A stretch of 64,000 bases of DNA from Mytilus trossulus (taxonomy: Eukaryota; Mollusca; Bivalvia; Mytilida; Mytilidae): the NCBI RefSeq assembly GCF_036588685.1, contig NC_086373.1, positions 3,968,001 through 4,032,000 of the forward strand, given 5' to 3'. The notes below the pieces were generated by a model. It worked only from the letters and a program-made list of their open reading frames with translations. It did no database searches and was not told the DNA's origin. Below are positions 33,901-46,346 of this stretch, in pieces. Positions within the stretch are counted from its first letter, which is position 1. Each line of letters opens with the position of its first letter. Position numbers and translations under genes: made by a program.

Positions 33901-36900
33901 TTCTCTTGCGGATAACCCCGGTTACGAATGCGAGAATTTAAACGGGCAATAGCCAGAGTGAGTGACAGGGGTGATATACATCGTGTATTCGGATCTTGTC
34001 GCAAAATTTCGTCTTCTAACTCTTGAATTGCCTTGTCGGCTACAGGATTTTTGTTTTTGTTTTTGAAACGACCAACTTCTATGGTAATTCTATGTCGACG
34101 CAACAGTTCATCGTTGACCAGAGCTTGGAATCCTGGTGCAGGGTCGGTACGAACAACGGCAAATGGTCCATCGAGTGGACATAGTTCAACACAAAGACAC
34201 AATAAAGACTCACGTAAAGTTTCTTGGCGCTCGTCTGTGATCAAGCGAGCGGCTGTGTATGACGTAACATATTCGCGCACAACTAGGATAAGCTGTCGTT
34301 CACGCTTCATCACATCTGCAGCAAATGCAGACCCTATTGTCTCTGGTGGGTCACCTGTAGATTGTTCATTTAACTTGTGAGGAATTTTTTGAAGAGCGGC
34401 ACATTGATGACATCCATTACTGACAGTTTCAATTGCTTTGTCCATATCAAGTGCGAAGAAGTAACGGTGTACGACAGATTTAAGTTGATAGGTTGAAGGA
34501 TGGTCGAGTTTAATGTGTAACGATGTAAGTAGTCCATCTAAAACCTGACGAGGAACAACAATACATTCACGTGTAGGAGCCATCGGCTCGTTTCTCTTAA
34601 CAACGAGTAAACCGTCTTTAGCAATACACGCATTGTTCAAATAGCGTTTTATGTCCTTCACATTGGTAAGTTTTTTTGACGGTCGGGTCCCTTGGCGCAA
34701 GTGAGCATGTGTTCGCCGTAAGTCCGAGCATTCTGTTTGGATTGATATCCAGGCGTTCCTGCTTGTAAACGGAAGTTTTTGAATCCCTTCAAGAATGTCT
34801 TTTGTTGAGATATGTCTAACAACTGAATTTTCAGTAAATTGCACAAATGTACAGATTTGACAGGCTGAATCCTCACAGTCTGGAGCATTGCGACTTGCAA
34901 AATCGGACGGAAGTATAGCAGCTCCTGCTACATGTCTTACTGTTACTTGATATCTACAGGCTGTTGAAAGAAATGTCGAAACACGTGGACTTGCTGAAAA
35001 TTCTCCCCTACACAGCTTCTCAAATGCCTGAACACAGGGTTTACTATCGGTCAATATGCAAGTGTTATGTTTTGATTGTATGATATACGGACTAAAGTGC
35101 TTAATAGCTGAGGCAATAGACAGTGCTTCGATTTCACAAGGCAGCCACGTTAGTTGGCGTTTTCGCAGTTTTGCACTAAAAAATCCTGAAACATGTATTT
35201 TATCATCACGTGTTATGTAAAGGGTAGCGCCTAAGCCATGTTTTTTTACAGAACCATCCGTAACGATCCATAGTTGATCATTTGGTTGAGGTAAAAATAT
35301 TGAACGATTTGTTGAAAGAGCTTTCTGGGCCTGTGAGAATATATCAGTAAGTTCGTCTGACCATTTTATAGTTTCTTTAGATTCTCGACCGGCTACAATA
35401 TCATCAAGTTTACCTAGTAATGAAGCGCAATCTGGTATTACACGTGCGAGTACTTTATACGCTCCAATAAAAGACCGTAAACCACATACTTTGTCTGGTT
35501 GTGGACAAATTGATAAGGTAGAAATACGATGCGGGTTGGCTTTGATAGTTCCTAATTGCCAAATCCATCCAAGAATAGTTGTAGTTTTGGGTGCGATAAT
35601 CGTTTTAGTAGCAGACAAATTTAGACTGTTCTTTTGCAGAGCCTGGAGAACCCTTGTCCAGTTTTGTAGTAATTCGAGTTGGGTATTTCCACCGCAATAA
35701 AGATCATCAGCTATTTTAGCTACAACACCTTCTTCTACCAGGTCACCTAAAACACGACACATTAGCTCCTCAAGTGCTGTTTCTGAGCCTGGCATGCCCA
35801 TTGCAGAGCGCACATACACACGCACACCTTTAAAGGGGGTTACTACACCACAGTATTTCATTGAATCACTCGAAAGTGGAATTTGGTAGAACGATTTAGT
35901 AAGGTCTGTAGCTATTATGTATTTCCACTGTGCTATTTGACGTAAGGTTGAATCAACATCTGGCATGAGTGACGGTTGGGGTTTGCTATATCGACCTACG
36001 TCTGCAAATGCGGTAACTAAACGGAAACTGCCATTTGGTTTCTTAACTAAAAAGGACGGGTTAACATACTCTACAGATACGCCAATATCTTCAGGGCGTT
36101 TGAAAACACCAATTGCTTCAAGTTCATCAAATTTTTGTTGAAGTTCTACTAGTTGATTACGGGAATATTGCGGCACACGGCCTTTGCGTTGCGGTGGTTG
36201 GACTGGTCCCATGTTCACTCTAGCTTGAAATGGACCGGCGGCACCATTGTATCCCTTGAAATGTGGGTCAAAAACATCATCAAAGTTTTTTACTGTATCC
36301 CTGAATTTTACTTTTAACTCTTGAGACAACAAATTATCTGGGTCAATTTTTACTGATTCTGAATGATTTGTCAATCTTGGCTGATTTATTTTATCACTGT
36401 TTTTAATTGATTCGACGACATCACTTTTACACTCAGGAACATATGTTGATCGTATTTGACAAAAGTGTTCGTTGCGTCTTAAACTATGGGGTTCCTGTGT
36501 CAAATTTGGAATGCGAATTCTGCCGGCAACGCTTGTAATCAAATTTGGCGGGGGCCACACGTTTGAATCCTTTACAGCATGCATTAATGAAACATGCGAC
36601 TCTAATCTTGGTTCAATGGCGAATGTATCATCAGTTGAGCAAATATCAGATGGTAATTGCATTTCAAGAAAATCACCAGGCCAAATAGTTGTAAATTGAG
36701 CTGGAGCACGTAAAACGTGTGCCCGACGGACTGTATGATGTTCGGACGTGTTTTGAACGGAGCCATAAGTATAAACGGTATTGTTACCCAGTATTACTTG
36801 ACGTTTAGCGGGACGGATAGAAATGTCATTTTTTTCCATAAAAGGAATACCAGCCAAGATGTCTACATCCAAAGTTTCGACGACTAAACCCTCAAAATGT

Positions 36901-37598
36901 AGTTCACGTCCATCACGTGTGAAATTAGTGTGCACTTCCCCAATGACTTTGAGGGGTGAAGATCCATCGGCCTGATGTGCAGATTGTGAGCTAGACTTTA
37001 TTTCAATACCCATTCGTTTAGCTGCGGAAGCACGCAACATGTTGCCAGTCGCACCACTATCAATAGTTAGACGCGTGTTATAATGTGTATGGAACACGTC
37101 AAGATACGGAGACTGGCGGACTTGGACTCGGTTTACTGAATGCATAGGTTTAGAAACAGTGTCAACTTCTACGTCTGACAATTCGTCATCTGAATTATCT
37201 AATATTCCGGCAATTTGTCGGGCTTTAACCATGTATTTTCGGTCGCTGTTCGGTAAAAAAGAGCACTTGCTGAGGAAGTGGCGGTCGGGTCTACCTGCTG
37301 CTTTACACAACGGACAACTTTTAATAGAGCGTGGATAAGATAATTTGAGTTTTTCTTCATGAACAAACTTGGATTTTGCAGGAAAGTTAGAAGTAGCTGC
37401 TCGCATAACTTTTGCATCCTCAGCATTACGGAGTTCCTCAAGTAATGAGTCAAGCGCTTGCGAAACTTCCGGTTTTATTGACGACAATGTTCGCGATCTC
37501 AATTCTGTTCCATATCTTTGTTTGACTAGTTTTGGTAGGTCTGTATGTATTAGTCTTAACCATGTTAGAACGACAAAATTTTCAAGTGAAGGTGTCAT
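33855..37598 (-). pseudogene. Gag C-terminus and Pol polyprotein
   Basis: 1247 residues. Residues 1-90 are capsid C-terminus and C95, C98, H107, C112 a zinc knuckle. The protease motif DSGA is at 180-183. The RT has D565 (ATDLTKSF) and IADD at 629-632, an alanine form of the usual YxDD box. RNase H has D781 (VTDGS), E822 and D851. The integrase zinc finger is HX4HX29CX2C (H1028, H1033, C1063, C1066). The integrase core has D1095 and D1152, but the third position, 35 residues on, is Asp 1188 (NPVADKA) where Glu is expected. The C-terminal tail after about 1228 is out of frame with 33262-33900, so the integrase end is frameshifted. The pol order is Ty3/gypsy-type; the lineage is not resolved. 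Confidence 0.85.
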
Positions 37599-37605
37599 TT
37601 CTTCA

Positions 37606-38133
37606 CTAGTCTTCCACGATTGCGCCCCCGTGATGCGTTATTTGGGTATCGCGTCGGAGCAGGTTGTCATCAACAAAGGCCATTATTCGTTGATATAGGT
37701 CTTCCGGACGTTCGTTCGGTTCAAAATGTATTGCTGCAAAGTCTATAAAATGAGCACCCGTTGATTGGAATCCATAATGTAAACGGATGGTTTGCCATAT
37801 ATTTTCAATAGAAGTAGAATTTTTTACTATTGTGTTTCTAGATATAACTGGGCAATAATTGGCTATTTGACCAAGCATTAATTCTAACATGCTGACTTTT
37901 TGTTCACGTGTACGCCTATTTGCTTCGGCTACATCTTCACCATCATTCAAAAAGCCACGATTGGGACCAAACCTAGTTTTCTTTTCCCATTGTACATTGT
38001 CTCCTAAGAATGGTGCAAAATGTGGGTCTAATGATAACGTGTATATTATGTTTTGTCTCCAGTTTTCAAATGAATTTACAGTTTCAATTTTAGTAAGGCA
38101 CCACTGTTTAGGTGCTCTGTGAGTATTTGCCAT
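37606..38133 (-). pseudogene. Gag N-terminal part
   Basis: 175 residues, from ATG at 38133: a capsid-like helical domain with [25 protein letters not shown] and a Gln/Leu-rich [13 protein letters not shown] block. It stops at 37606, but the capsid continues in the next frame ([20 protein letters not shown]) with a CCHC-like zinc knuckle. The pol frame is open for 13 codons upstream of its first ATG, overlapping the end of this one. A one-base difference or a +1 frameshift therefore splits gag. No rearranged product is proposed here. Confidence 0.8.
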
Positions 38134-38277
38134 TGTATTATGCTCTTGCTTATTTATAATGCAGATTAAGTTTCACGGTAAATATTTATTTACGGATGAC
38201 CTAGACAGGTTTTAGTCAGTCCCGATGTTCGTCTCAACAATATGATGAATAATAAACCTTTCTTGTAGGCGTAAATT

Positions 38278-38295
38278 CGTATCACGCTGCCACCA
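38278..38295 (-). promoter_or_regulatory. Candidate primer-binding site
   Basis: The minus strand starts TGGTGGCAGCGTGAT directly after the 5' LTR. TGG is the complement of tRNA CCA ends. I could not match a specific tRNA; the CGTGAT piece recalls tRNA-Trp-type sites. Confidence 0.45.
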
Positions 38296-38481
38296 CGCCA
38301 GTTAAGATGAAACTCCACCAGGGCATTAAGTCATTACTTAACTGCAATTGAATGTTACTTGTTTAATACAGCTTTAGATTAACACATGTATACAATGATC
38401 TTTGGTTTACAATGGAGAGCCAAGAGAGAGAGCGAGCTAAAACATAGTTGACAGTTCCGGACAATAGAGCCTATTATGGCG
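38296..38481 (-). repeat. 5' LTR of the retrotransposon
   Basis: Second copy of the 186-bp repeat, with A instead of G at 38305. Confidence 0.9.
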
Positions 38482-39324
38482 ATTATTATTGATGAACTAC
38501 AGAAACTCATCATTATGAAATAAGAGAATCATATATCCCAAAATCAAACTTAACTTATTTGCAATTGCTTTTATATTAATCTTTTTCATTTACTTCACCT
38601 ACATTTCTTTTTTTATACCAATTAAATGTTCCTCGTAGACGTAACTTTAAAGACTCACCATTCCCAATACATGTTATAGTGCAACATCGCTTATAGTATA
38701 ATGACTGAATAAACAGCCTTTAATATGAAGATATTGTCTTACTCTCGATCTCTGAGTTACCAATGCATATAGAATAACAATGATTCAACATGAATTATTT
38801 TCATAATCTTTATGATAAGTTTGAATTACAGAAAACTCTAGGTATCAGCTTTAGTAAAAATAAGAACACGAATGATCATGAATGACCAAAGTTTATTTCA
38901 GTGCTTAGAATAAATGTCTTTAAAAAAAATAATTATGAATTGCGCAACTACCAAACGATGAGAATATAAATCATCAAGTCATACTTTTACAGATGAAATT
39001 GTTATTATTGAAAACAAATATTGGTTATAAGCGGCAGAAATCTTAAATTAGACTTGGCATAATTTGATGAATAACTATTGTGAAAATCAAAATTATGTAA
39101 TCGTGAATACTAGTACATCGTTTTTCTAAAGTATCTGATTCACCTGCCAACTGTTAGTACTATATGTACGGCTATAACATTAATCTTGCAAAAAAATGTC
39201 CCAAGCAATATATATCATCATATTGCAGGAGCTTGGAGCTTGAGCCTTCAATAAAGCTAGATTCTGATGTGTCAAAATTATTGACACATCAACAGCTCGC
39301 CCCTAAATTAATATGAGTATATAT
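38482..39324. other. No gene; one perfect hairpin
   Basis: AT-rich, with nothing coding. At 39271-39295 GATGTGTCAA and TTGACACATC form a 10-bp stem with a 5-nt loop. Confidence 0.55.
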
Positions 39325-39730
39325 AAAGAAGAAGATGTGGTATGATTGCCAATGGGACAACTATCCACAAAAGACCAAAATGACACAAACATTAACAATT
39401 ATAGGTCACCGTACGGCCTTCAACAAGGAGCAAAGCCCATACCGTAGTCTAGTTCAGTGAAAGAGGACGTCATACTTAACACAAAAACACATAATTGAAC
39501 CAAAATTTTTAAAAAACATATCAAGACTAATTAAACAAAGGACACAGGCTCCTGACTTGGGACAGGCGCAAACATGCAGCGGGGTTACACATATTTTCAG
39601 ATCTCAACTCTCCCTCTACAAATATAGACAATGTAGACTACACAAATACACAGCAATACGCATAGTAAAACCAAGTTGAAAAGAATTCCGAGTCCAAAGT
39701 TAGAATAGCCTTTAAAAGAACGATAATTCA
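39325..39730 (+). repeat. R1 followed by R5-type repeat
   Basis: R1 at 39330-39450 and then a segment with CCTGACTTGGGACAGGCGC, CATGCAGCGGGGTTACAC and CACAGCAATACGCATAG at 39520-39690. The second part returns at 50735-50880 and, inverted, in 43380-43420 and 56660-56730, so R1 and this segment are neighbouring parts of one longer family. Confidence 0.6.
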
Positions 39731-40250
39731 GATTAAATACAACGAAGTGGTGTGTGTCATCAAGATTACTTTGGTTTATTTTTGCTGTTGGGTAGCTGTC
39801 TCATTAATGCCATATCCATATCTTCTTTTAGTCAAATTTGAACCAAAATCGTTCTTGTCTTTAAAATTTTACCCTCTTTACAATACATAGAATACGTCTT
39901 CTTGCAACAGGTGTATACTATACATATTCGAATGTTAATCAATTTGTTTAAAAACAATAAATATTTTGGTGCCCATTTCAACACCATAAAAAGTGCCACT
40001 GACGTCAGACATTAATTGGAAAATAAATAGTACAATCACTTTTGATTCAAAGCACTCGAATCTAATCTAAAAGCAATGGAATGCAATGACAATTTAATAT
40101 GAACAAAATTGATATAACGTGCTTTTGTCGGTATGAAGAGGTGGGGAAGTTTGGTAGACATATCTTAAAAATCTATAATTTTTCGAAGATGAGAAAGGTA
40201 TTTCTTATTAGAAGAATATGTTGCCAGGAGCAACTGTGCTGTCTAATCTG

Positions 40251-40344
40251 CGATCAGATGTCAGAAGGCGGAAGTGATTGACTAATTTGCTTTGTCTGTG
40301 TCGAGTGGTGGATAGATAGCAATTTGTGAAGGATCTTCAATCAG
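40251..40344 (+). other. Candidate non-coding first exon (strong donor at 40344)
   Basis: TCTTCAATCAG is followed by GTAAGT, a perfect 5' splice site, at 40344/40345. A second, ATGAATATATG followed by GTAAGT, is at 41326/41327. Both lie upstream of the two coiled-coil genes, whose coding exons begin with acceptors and therefore need upstream 5' UTR exons. The assignment is inference. Confidence 0.35.
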
Positions 40345-41329
40345 GTAAGTTCAGCAGTTAAACCAAATTATTTTACGCTACTTGCTATTATAGTTAATGC
40401 TATAGTTTAAAGTTTATCTTTGTTTTTGTCTGAGTTTCATAAACCATTTATGTTGTATATTCACATTATATATATTATAATTTAGTTATAGTAGTATTGT
40501 TGCTATATAGTGTGTACACCCATCCTTATGTACCATGAATAGTTTACCTTACCAATCACCCAACCATTCCCGATATGATTTTAAAAAACAACTAACAGTC
40601 ATATCAAGAAAATCAATCTAAAGCATTCGATAACATATACAACCCTTTCCCTTAGTGACTGATCCCTTGTACTTTTAGTCTTTTCCCTAGAAAACCCTAC
40701 CCTAAACCAAATACTAAACACATAGAATAGTTAATTTTAAAAACGATACAGTTTGCGTGCATTTGCCGTTCAAAAGGCGATGAATACATGACAAACGCGA
40801 TTCAAAGTTGAAGCCGTCAATGCTGTTAGACATAAAGTTATCGAGAAGAAAGACCAAAACAATGGTATTTTTTTTATACTTTTTCTACAAATGTTTACAA
40901 TATAAAAAAGAAGATGTGGTATGATTGCCAATGAGACAACCATCCACAAGAGACCAAATGACATTTCATATATTTTTTCGTATTAAATTACTCGACATCC
41001 ATAACATGTTGATGTATAAATCAATGCGAAGTGAGTACATAATTATGCTATGATGCCATTTGAAATAAACAAAATAGACAAACTACAAGTAATATCACAC
41101 CACACTACAGTAGCTTTCGGCAATTAGATAAAGCTTTTACTTATCTTTTCTAATGATCTAACATCTAAGTTGGAAATTAGATTATCAGTCGGTATTAAGC
41201 TTCAAGATTGCTATCAAATTCGCAACAGATAACTCGCGTCAGACATAACACGACAGGGCGCGTCAGTTCTTCTTTGTTTTCCAACTTATCCAAAAGACTA
41301 ATACAACAGATACGAATGAATATATGGTA

Positions 41330-42570
41330 AGTTTATTTCAATAACAGAGTGTTTTTATCTTCCAAATTTATAATAATATACCGTCTGGTTATCGTGTAAT
41401 CGACACATGTGGGGTCAATAGTTAAAAACGCAAAAAAAATATATAAACAGACATATTTATCTCCGTGTATACATATAAATATACCAGGGGATGAAAAAAT
41501 CATCAAATTCCGACAGACAGATAAGCATACAACATGACGAAAACTGTATCTAAGCAACAGAACTACAAACCGATACATGTCTACTGATATCTTCTCCATC
41601 ATCACAAAAAACTATGTAGACAATAAATTACCACAAAGGTACTTGAGTTAATGAATGCTTGCTTGTATTACCTAGTGTAGCTTATGATTGCCGCTTCCTA
41701 GTATAGTAACATGCTTTGCTTCTTACCACTAAACAATGTGTGACAATATCTATTAACAAGTTTTATCCATTTAGAATTGTAGGCAATAATTTAATTTAAA
41801 TTTAGGTCTCGAAAATGATTCTTTTTTATTATTTTTTTCGAATGAAGGATCCCTTACAATGTTGTTTACGCTGTTAACAATGCGTAAATTGTTACCAATG
41901 ATTAAACTGAATTGTAAAGATATATCTTATAAGTTAAAAAAATATGTTTGAGATCAAAGCTATGAGTGGATGAAAAAATGGTATTGTGTAGTGTGAAGTT
42001 AAGATAGAATTAAGAATAAATTTGGTACCGAAAAAGAATGTTAGTGTGAAGTATGTAATAGGGATGAGCTAGTTATCAAAGCGGATGATATTTAGGAATA
42101 AGGAAACTACCATTTAGTTTTTATGGGGTTGGTGGGGAGGGTAAAATTTAAAAAAAAGAAATGCCGGATAAGCAACCTGGAAATAAAAACAGGAAGACAA
42201 TTTATGTAAAAAAAAAGGTCAAGATATTAACTTTAAAAAAATGAATACAGGCCAGAGATAAAAACTTTTAAAAAAAATGCAGGACAATATTCTTCATCCT
42301 AGCCAACCCTCCCCCTCCTAAAAATTACAGATGGAACTCAATTTAGAATAATATGCTATACTAGTATTGTAATGTCTTCGTTATGTTGCAAAAATCAACA
42401 ACATTGTAATGATTGTGAAAAAAAAGTGGTATATGCAAAATGTCATTTTATAAGAAAGACACAAAAAAAAATGTTAAGTCCTTCGCTTTTAAAGGTATAA
42501 AGTATTGGTTACCCAAATTTGATTAACTGTCCATATAGGCAAAACTTTACTCTTCGTTATTTGTTGTACA
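41330..42570. other. No gene recognised
   Basis: Very AT-rich, with A- and T-runs and no conserved repeat that I recognise. Short R1-type sequence is just to the left at 40910-40965. Confidence 0.5.
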
Positions 42571-42579
42571 CATGTTGTC

Positions 42580-42890
42580 TAAACATCCATTCCATCAAGA
42601 CCAGGAATAAAGAGAAACAACAGCTAGTTCCATGCCAGGACTTCTGGCCTTTGTTAGTCTTGTATATATATATTTAAATTTTGGCTCTTTTACATGTTTG
42701 TGGATTTAGTATGACGTCCGCTTTCGCTGAACTAGTACACATTTTGGTTTAAGGGCAAGCTGAAGCCCGTCTCCAGGTGCGGAATTTTCCCTCTGTGTTG
42801 AAGACCCAGAAGTGGGTTTGGGCTGTTTTGGTTCTTTGGTCGGATTGTTGTCTCATTGGCACATTCCCCGTTTCCCCGTTTCCATTTTAA
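42580..42890 (-). repeat. R5-type interspersed repeat, inverted
   Basis: Shares, in reverse, the blocks of 50490-50760: TCATGCCAGGACTTCTGGCC, AAGGGCAAGCTGAAG, CTCCAGGTGCGGAATTTTCC and GTCGGATTGTTGTCTCATTG. Confidence 0.65.
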
Positions 42891-45388
42891 ATCTAACTTG
42901 AGGTATTCTGTTAAAGATTCATTTTTTTTGGAACCACCACTTTACATTTGAAAATATATTCACAGATCAGGTTGTGTTTTATCATAGACCTTATACGACA
43001 ATTAGGATCAGTTTGCGTACCTTTTGAAAACTTATTTAAACGGAATAGTTAATTCTAGTTTTTACGGTGATGTTGTCGAACAACACAAGTGTCGAACAAG
43101 CTTTGGAAGTGTGTTACCATACGGGTAAATTTATCAATCCTTTGAATAAAATAATTCTAAAGACACTGTTATTAGATCTTTGAATATTGTTTTTTATTGG
43201 CATAAATATTGATTTTTTTTTAAATAAATTAAAACCACACTTATTCTTGTACACATTCACACTTCCACAACCTTTCGATACCTTTGTTTTGGCATTGCAA
43301 AAGATCATATTTTTCACTGACTTTACTGCTATACCATTGTCCCAGGTTAGGGAAGAGTTAACCCCTCTACACATGTTTAACACCGCCATATTATGTATGT
43401 ACCTGTCCCAAGTCAGAGCATGTAATTCAGTGCATTCACTGGTTCTTGTTGGGTCATGTCTGTTCTACTTGTTTTTCGTAATATGAGTTGTTTCGAATGT
43501 GCCCTCTAGTTCTCTCAATTAATTTGTTTCATTTTTTTCCTGGGTTTTTGTAATGCGGACTTTAAGGCATGTTTTTTTTTCTCTCGTTGTTGTCTATAAT
43601 TGTTAATGCCTACGTATCCGCCCTTTTTGTCTAAAAATATGTGTGACATGTAAATATATTGAATACATCAATGGTCTAAACTGATGCTATGGACACTCAA
43701 AGACACAAGTTACTAAACCTCATCTAGCGGTCAAAATAAAGTCTTTAAAAATAGACGTGTGTCTATACGATTTGAATAAATAAACAATTGCTATCAAAGA
43801 TCTACAATAAATCCAAAGATGTCCATGCTGTACGTACCGTTTGTCCCTGAGAGTATTTCAATGGTGATAACTAAAATATTTTATTTTGTTGATATTACAA
43901 CAATGAAGGCATCCATATTTGTTTTTAAAGTTATTAGTTCTGTCGGGTATAATGTTTACACATAGCTTTATAAATGGGGGACCTGTCACCACTAAAAACC
44001 TAATGCAAAACTTATTGTCAGAACTAAGAGATTTTCAAAGCCTGGTCATTTATATTTATTTGTCCCAATGTTTATGTCTGAGGGGTATACCCCAACGCAA
44101 GTGGTTGGGTTTATTTATGTGTATGTACGTCCGGTCCAAATTAAATGATTTGTGAAGGGTAAGTGCAAGGCTGTCTTCACGTTAGAGTGTCCTTTTTGCA
44201 ACTATTTACTGTAAATGTATATGTGATGTAGGGTTTTTTTGTTAGATAAAATGTCTGCAGTTATCTAACATGCCTTTTTTTTTGCAGAAGCAATTCAAAT
44301 TCCATACAATTTATAAACATCAATTTACCGATATTCTAATCCCACAAAACTATTAGCTAAACGGGTTGTATTATTTTAGTCATATTGTAGTACAACTAAA
44401 CCGCAGATATTTATATTACATCCCACAAGATGCACTGCTAAAAATCATATAATTTCAAACTATTATCCAATTTTAATTATTTAAAAGAAATGTATCTGGT
44501 GTTAAGCTGTGTTTAACCCCCTCATCCCCTCACCCTTTTCGCCAGTGTTAATCTATTTATATCGTGTACATGTTAAATCAATATCACAAGAACTTTCGGT
44601 AAACCGAATGATGGCCATGACATTATAAAGTACAACAAAACAATAAACAATTCTTTGACTAAAAAGAAGTAGTCTTCAGTATGGATGATGTATATTTTGA
44701 TTTGCATGTTGAGATTGTTTATCAGTGAATATTACCAAAACTATCATGTCTTTGTCAAAAAATGTCATTTCTAATTACGAATAGCATATTTGGGTTACTC
44801 GCCAAAGTTTTCTGCACTGAGGTATAATAATGAGAAAACAGAATGTTTTTGTCAGCTGATATGATAATTATGTTTTACATCAGAAAGTAAAGATATGATG
44901 CATACAACTTAACAAAGTTAATAGAAATTAAATATAGATCTCTTGTAAAAAGAAGAAATGTCTGTTTGTGAAGACGAAACTTGGCTACATTCCATCTAAG
45001 TTCAAGATCGTGCATCTGCACGCATTTCATCAGCCAACAATTTTCACGCACCACAGGATTTGAAAACGTCTTGCCAAAATAGTTTTTTGAAATGATTTGT
45101 TTTTCAGTTTCTGTGGTTAAATACACAATACAGTGCTCTGTGAAAGTCGTTAAGAACTGTTGTGTTTATAAGAAGATTAATTGTTCACTGTCTATTACAT
45201 AATGAAATCTCTCTACACAATCTGCAATAGATTTGTTATATCATTCAGCGTTAAAAAAATATTATAACAATGTAAAAGGCAGAACAGTGACAGCGTGTCA
45301 TGATATGTGTTTGACGTATAACGATCAAAACGCTTGCCAAATGACGTTAACAGTAAGTTTTGGTACATGACCATAAAACGTAGCCTTG
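42891..45388. other. No gene; repeat fragments and a hairpin
   Basis: Inverted R1/R5 fragments lie at about 43370-43570 (ACCTGTCCCAAGTCAGAGC). GTTAGATAA/TTATCTAAC at 44241-44269 is a perfect 9-bp stem. No exon is supported; short open frames here lack any recognised motif. Confidence 0.5.
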
Positions 45389-45534
45389 CAGGGGCTGATC
45401 CAGCCATTTAAAAAAGGGGTTCCAAACACAGGATAAAAAGGGGGAGTCCAATTATATGTTCCAATTCAAATGCATTGATCGTCCAAAGAAAAGGGACAGT
45501 TCCAACCCCGGAACACCCATGTGGATCCGCCACT
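45389..45534. mobile_element. hAT-like MITE, degraded
   Basis: It starts CAGGGGCTGATCCAGCC and ends GGATCCGCCACTG, degenerate inverted copies of a CAGTGGCGGATCC-type end typical of hAT-like non-autonomous elements. The interior has repeated GGGTTCCAA-like blocks. An 8-bp target duplication is not evident. Confidence 0.5.
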
Positions 45535-45834
45535 GACTTTCTTTTAGACTGATTTTGACGAAACACGTTAATTTTTAATATTCATAAGAAACGTGAAATA
45601 GTTTGGAATACCTACCAAAAACAAATTTATGCTAAATGTAATAAAACAAAATCGACTTTTTGTGTACCTAACGTCCTCACAAAAAAAGTTAACAAATTCA
45701 TTATAATGATAAACCGAATTTCTAATGGTTACGTGTTTCGACCATATTGTTTTGGTTTAGGTAGTTTAAGTATGATGTTTCGGTCATATTGTTTTGGTTT
45801 AGGTAGTTTAAGTATGATGTTATATTTTATTTAG

Positions 45835-46346
45835 GTAGAAGAAGGAAACTGAATAACAACAAACGCAAAGAAAATACAATCAAGATGGAAGGTGATATCG
45901 GAGAAATGGAGCAGAACCTGGTCAAACAGGAAAACGGACTATCGCAGCTGATGAAAGAGAAACAAAGATTGGAGGAAGATTTTAAACGCGCAAAAGGAGC
46001 CGATGCAAGTCTTAAAAAGGCATTAAAAGACAAAGAACATGAAATTCTGCTTCGAGAAACAGACATTTGCATGATGAAGAAGAGAATCAAGCAGAGAAAA
46101 GATAAGATTTTAATGCTCCAATGCGAAAAGAGTAAATTAGAAAAAGCATCAATCGATACCAAATTAGAAAATTTGAAACTTGAGGAAAATATAAAAGTCA
46201 TGAAGACCAATTTAAACAGTGTAGACGACCGACTAAAGAAAAACGAAGACGTCACAAGTCAGACTGAAGACATTTTAGCCAAGTTGAAGGAACGCGAAGC
46301 AGAATTGAAAGCCGATATAGAAAAAATGAAGAACAAGTCGAATTGA
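45835..46346 (+). CDS. Coiled-coil protein 1 (coding exon)
   Basis: A splice acceptor TTTTATTTAG ends at 45834. After 50 nt of 5' UTR, ATG at 45885 (context CAAGATGG) opens 153 residues rich in Lys and Glu with heptad periodicity over almost the whole length: a long parallel-type coiled coil with no signal peptide or membrane segment. It resembles the protein at 52437-53060, especially around SLKKALKDKEHE and DICMMKKRIKQRKDK. Stop at 46346; AATAAA at 46486-46491. The function is unknown; coiled-coil composition gives many weak similarities to structural proteins, so none is claimed. Confidence 0.7.

Larger units (their letters stand above)
32806..38481 (-). mobile_element. LTR retrotransposon, Ty3/gypsy-like, young insertion
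   Basis: Identical-looking 186-bp direct repeats close both ends (one difference in 186), flanked by the possible target duplication ATTATT (32800-32805 and 38482-38487). Gene order on the minus strand is gag, protease, reverse transcriptase, RNase H, integrase, which excludes the copia order. A primer-binding-site candidate starts TGGTGGCAGCG just inside the 5' LTR (38295 downwards), and a purine tract (minus strand of 32999-33017) lies 7 nt before the 3' LTR. There is no envelope-type ORF. Two single-base frame breaks make this copy defective as read. Confidence 0.9.

Noticed and set aside
45827..46255. 142-residue Ser/Phe-rich minus-strand open frame
   Set aside because: It is the antisense shadow of the Lys/Glu-rich coiled-coil exon.
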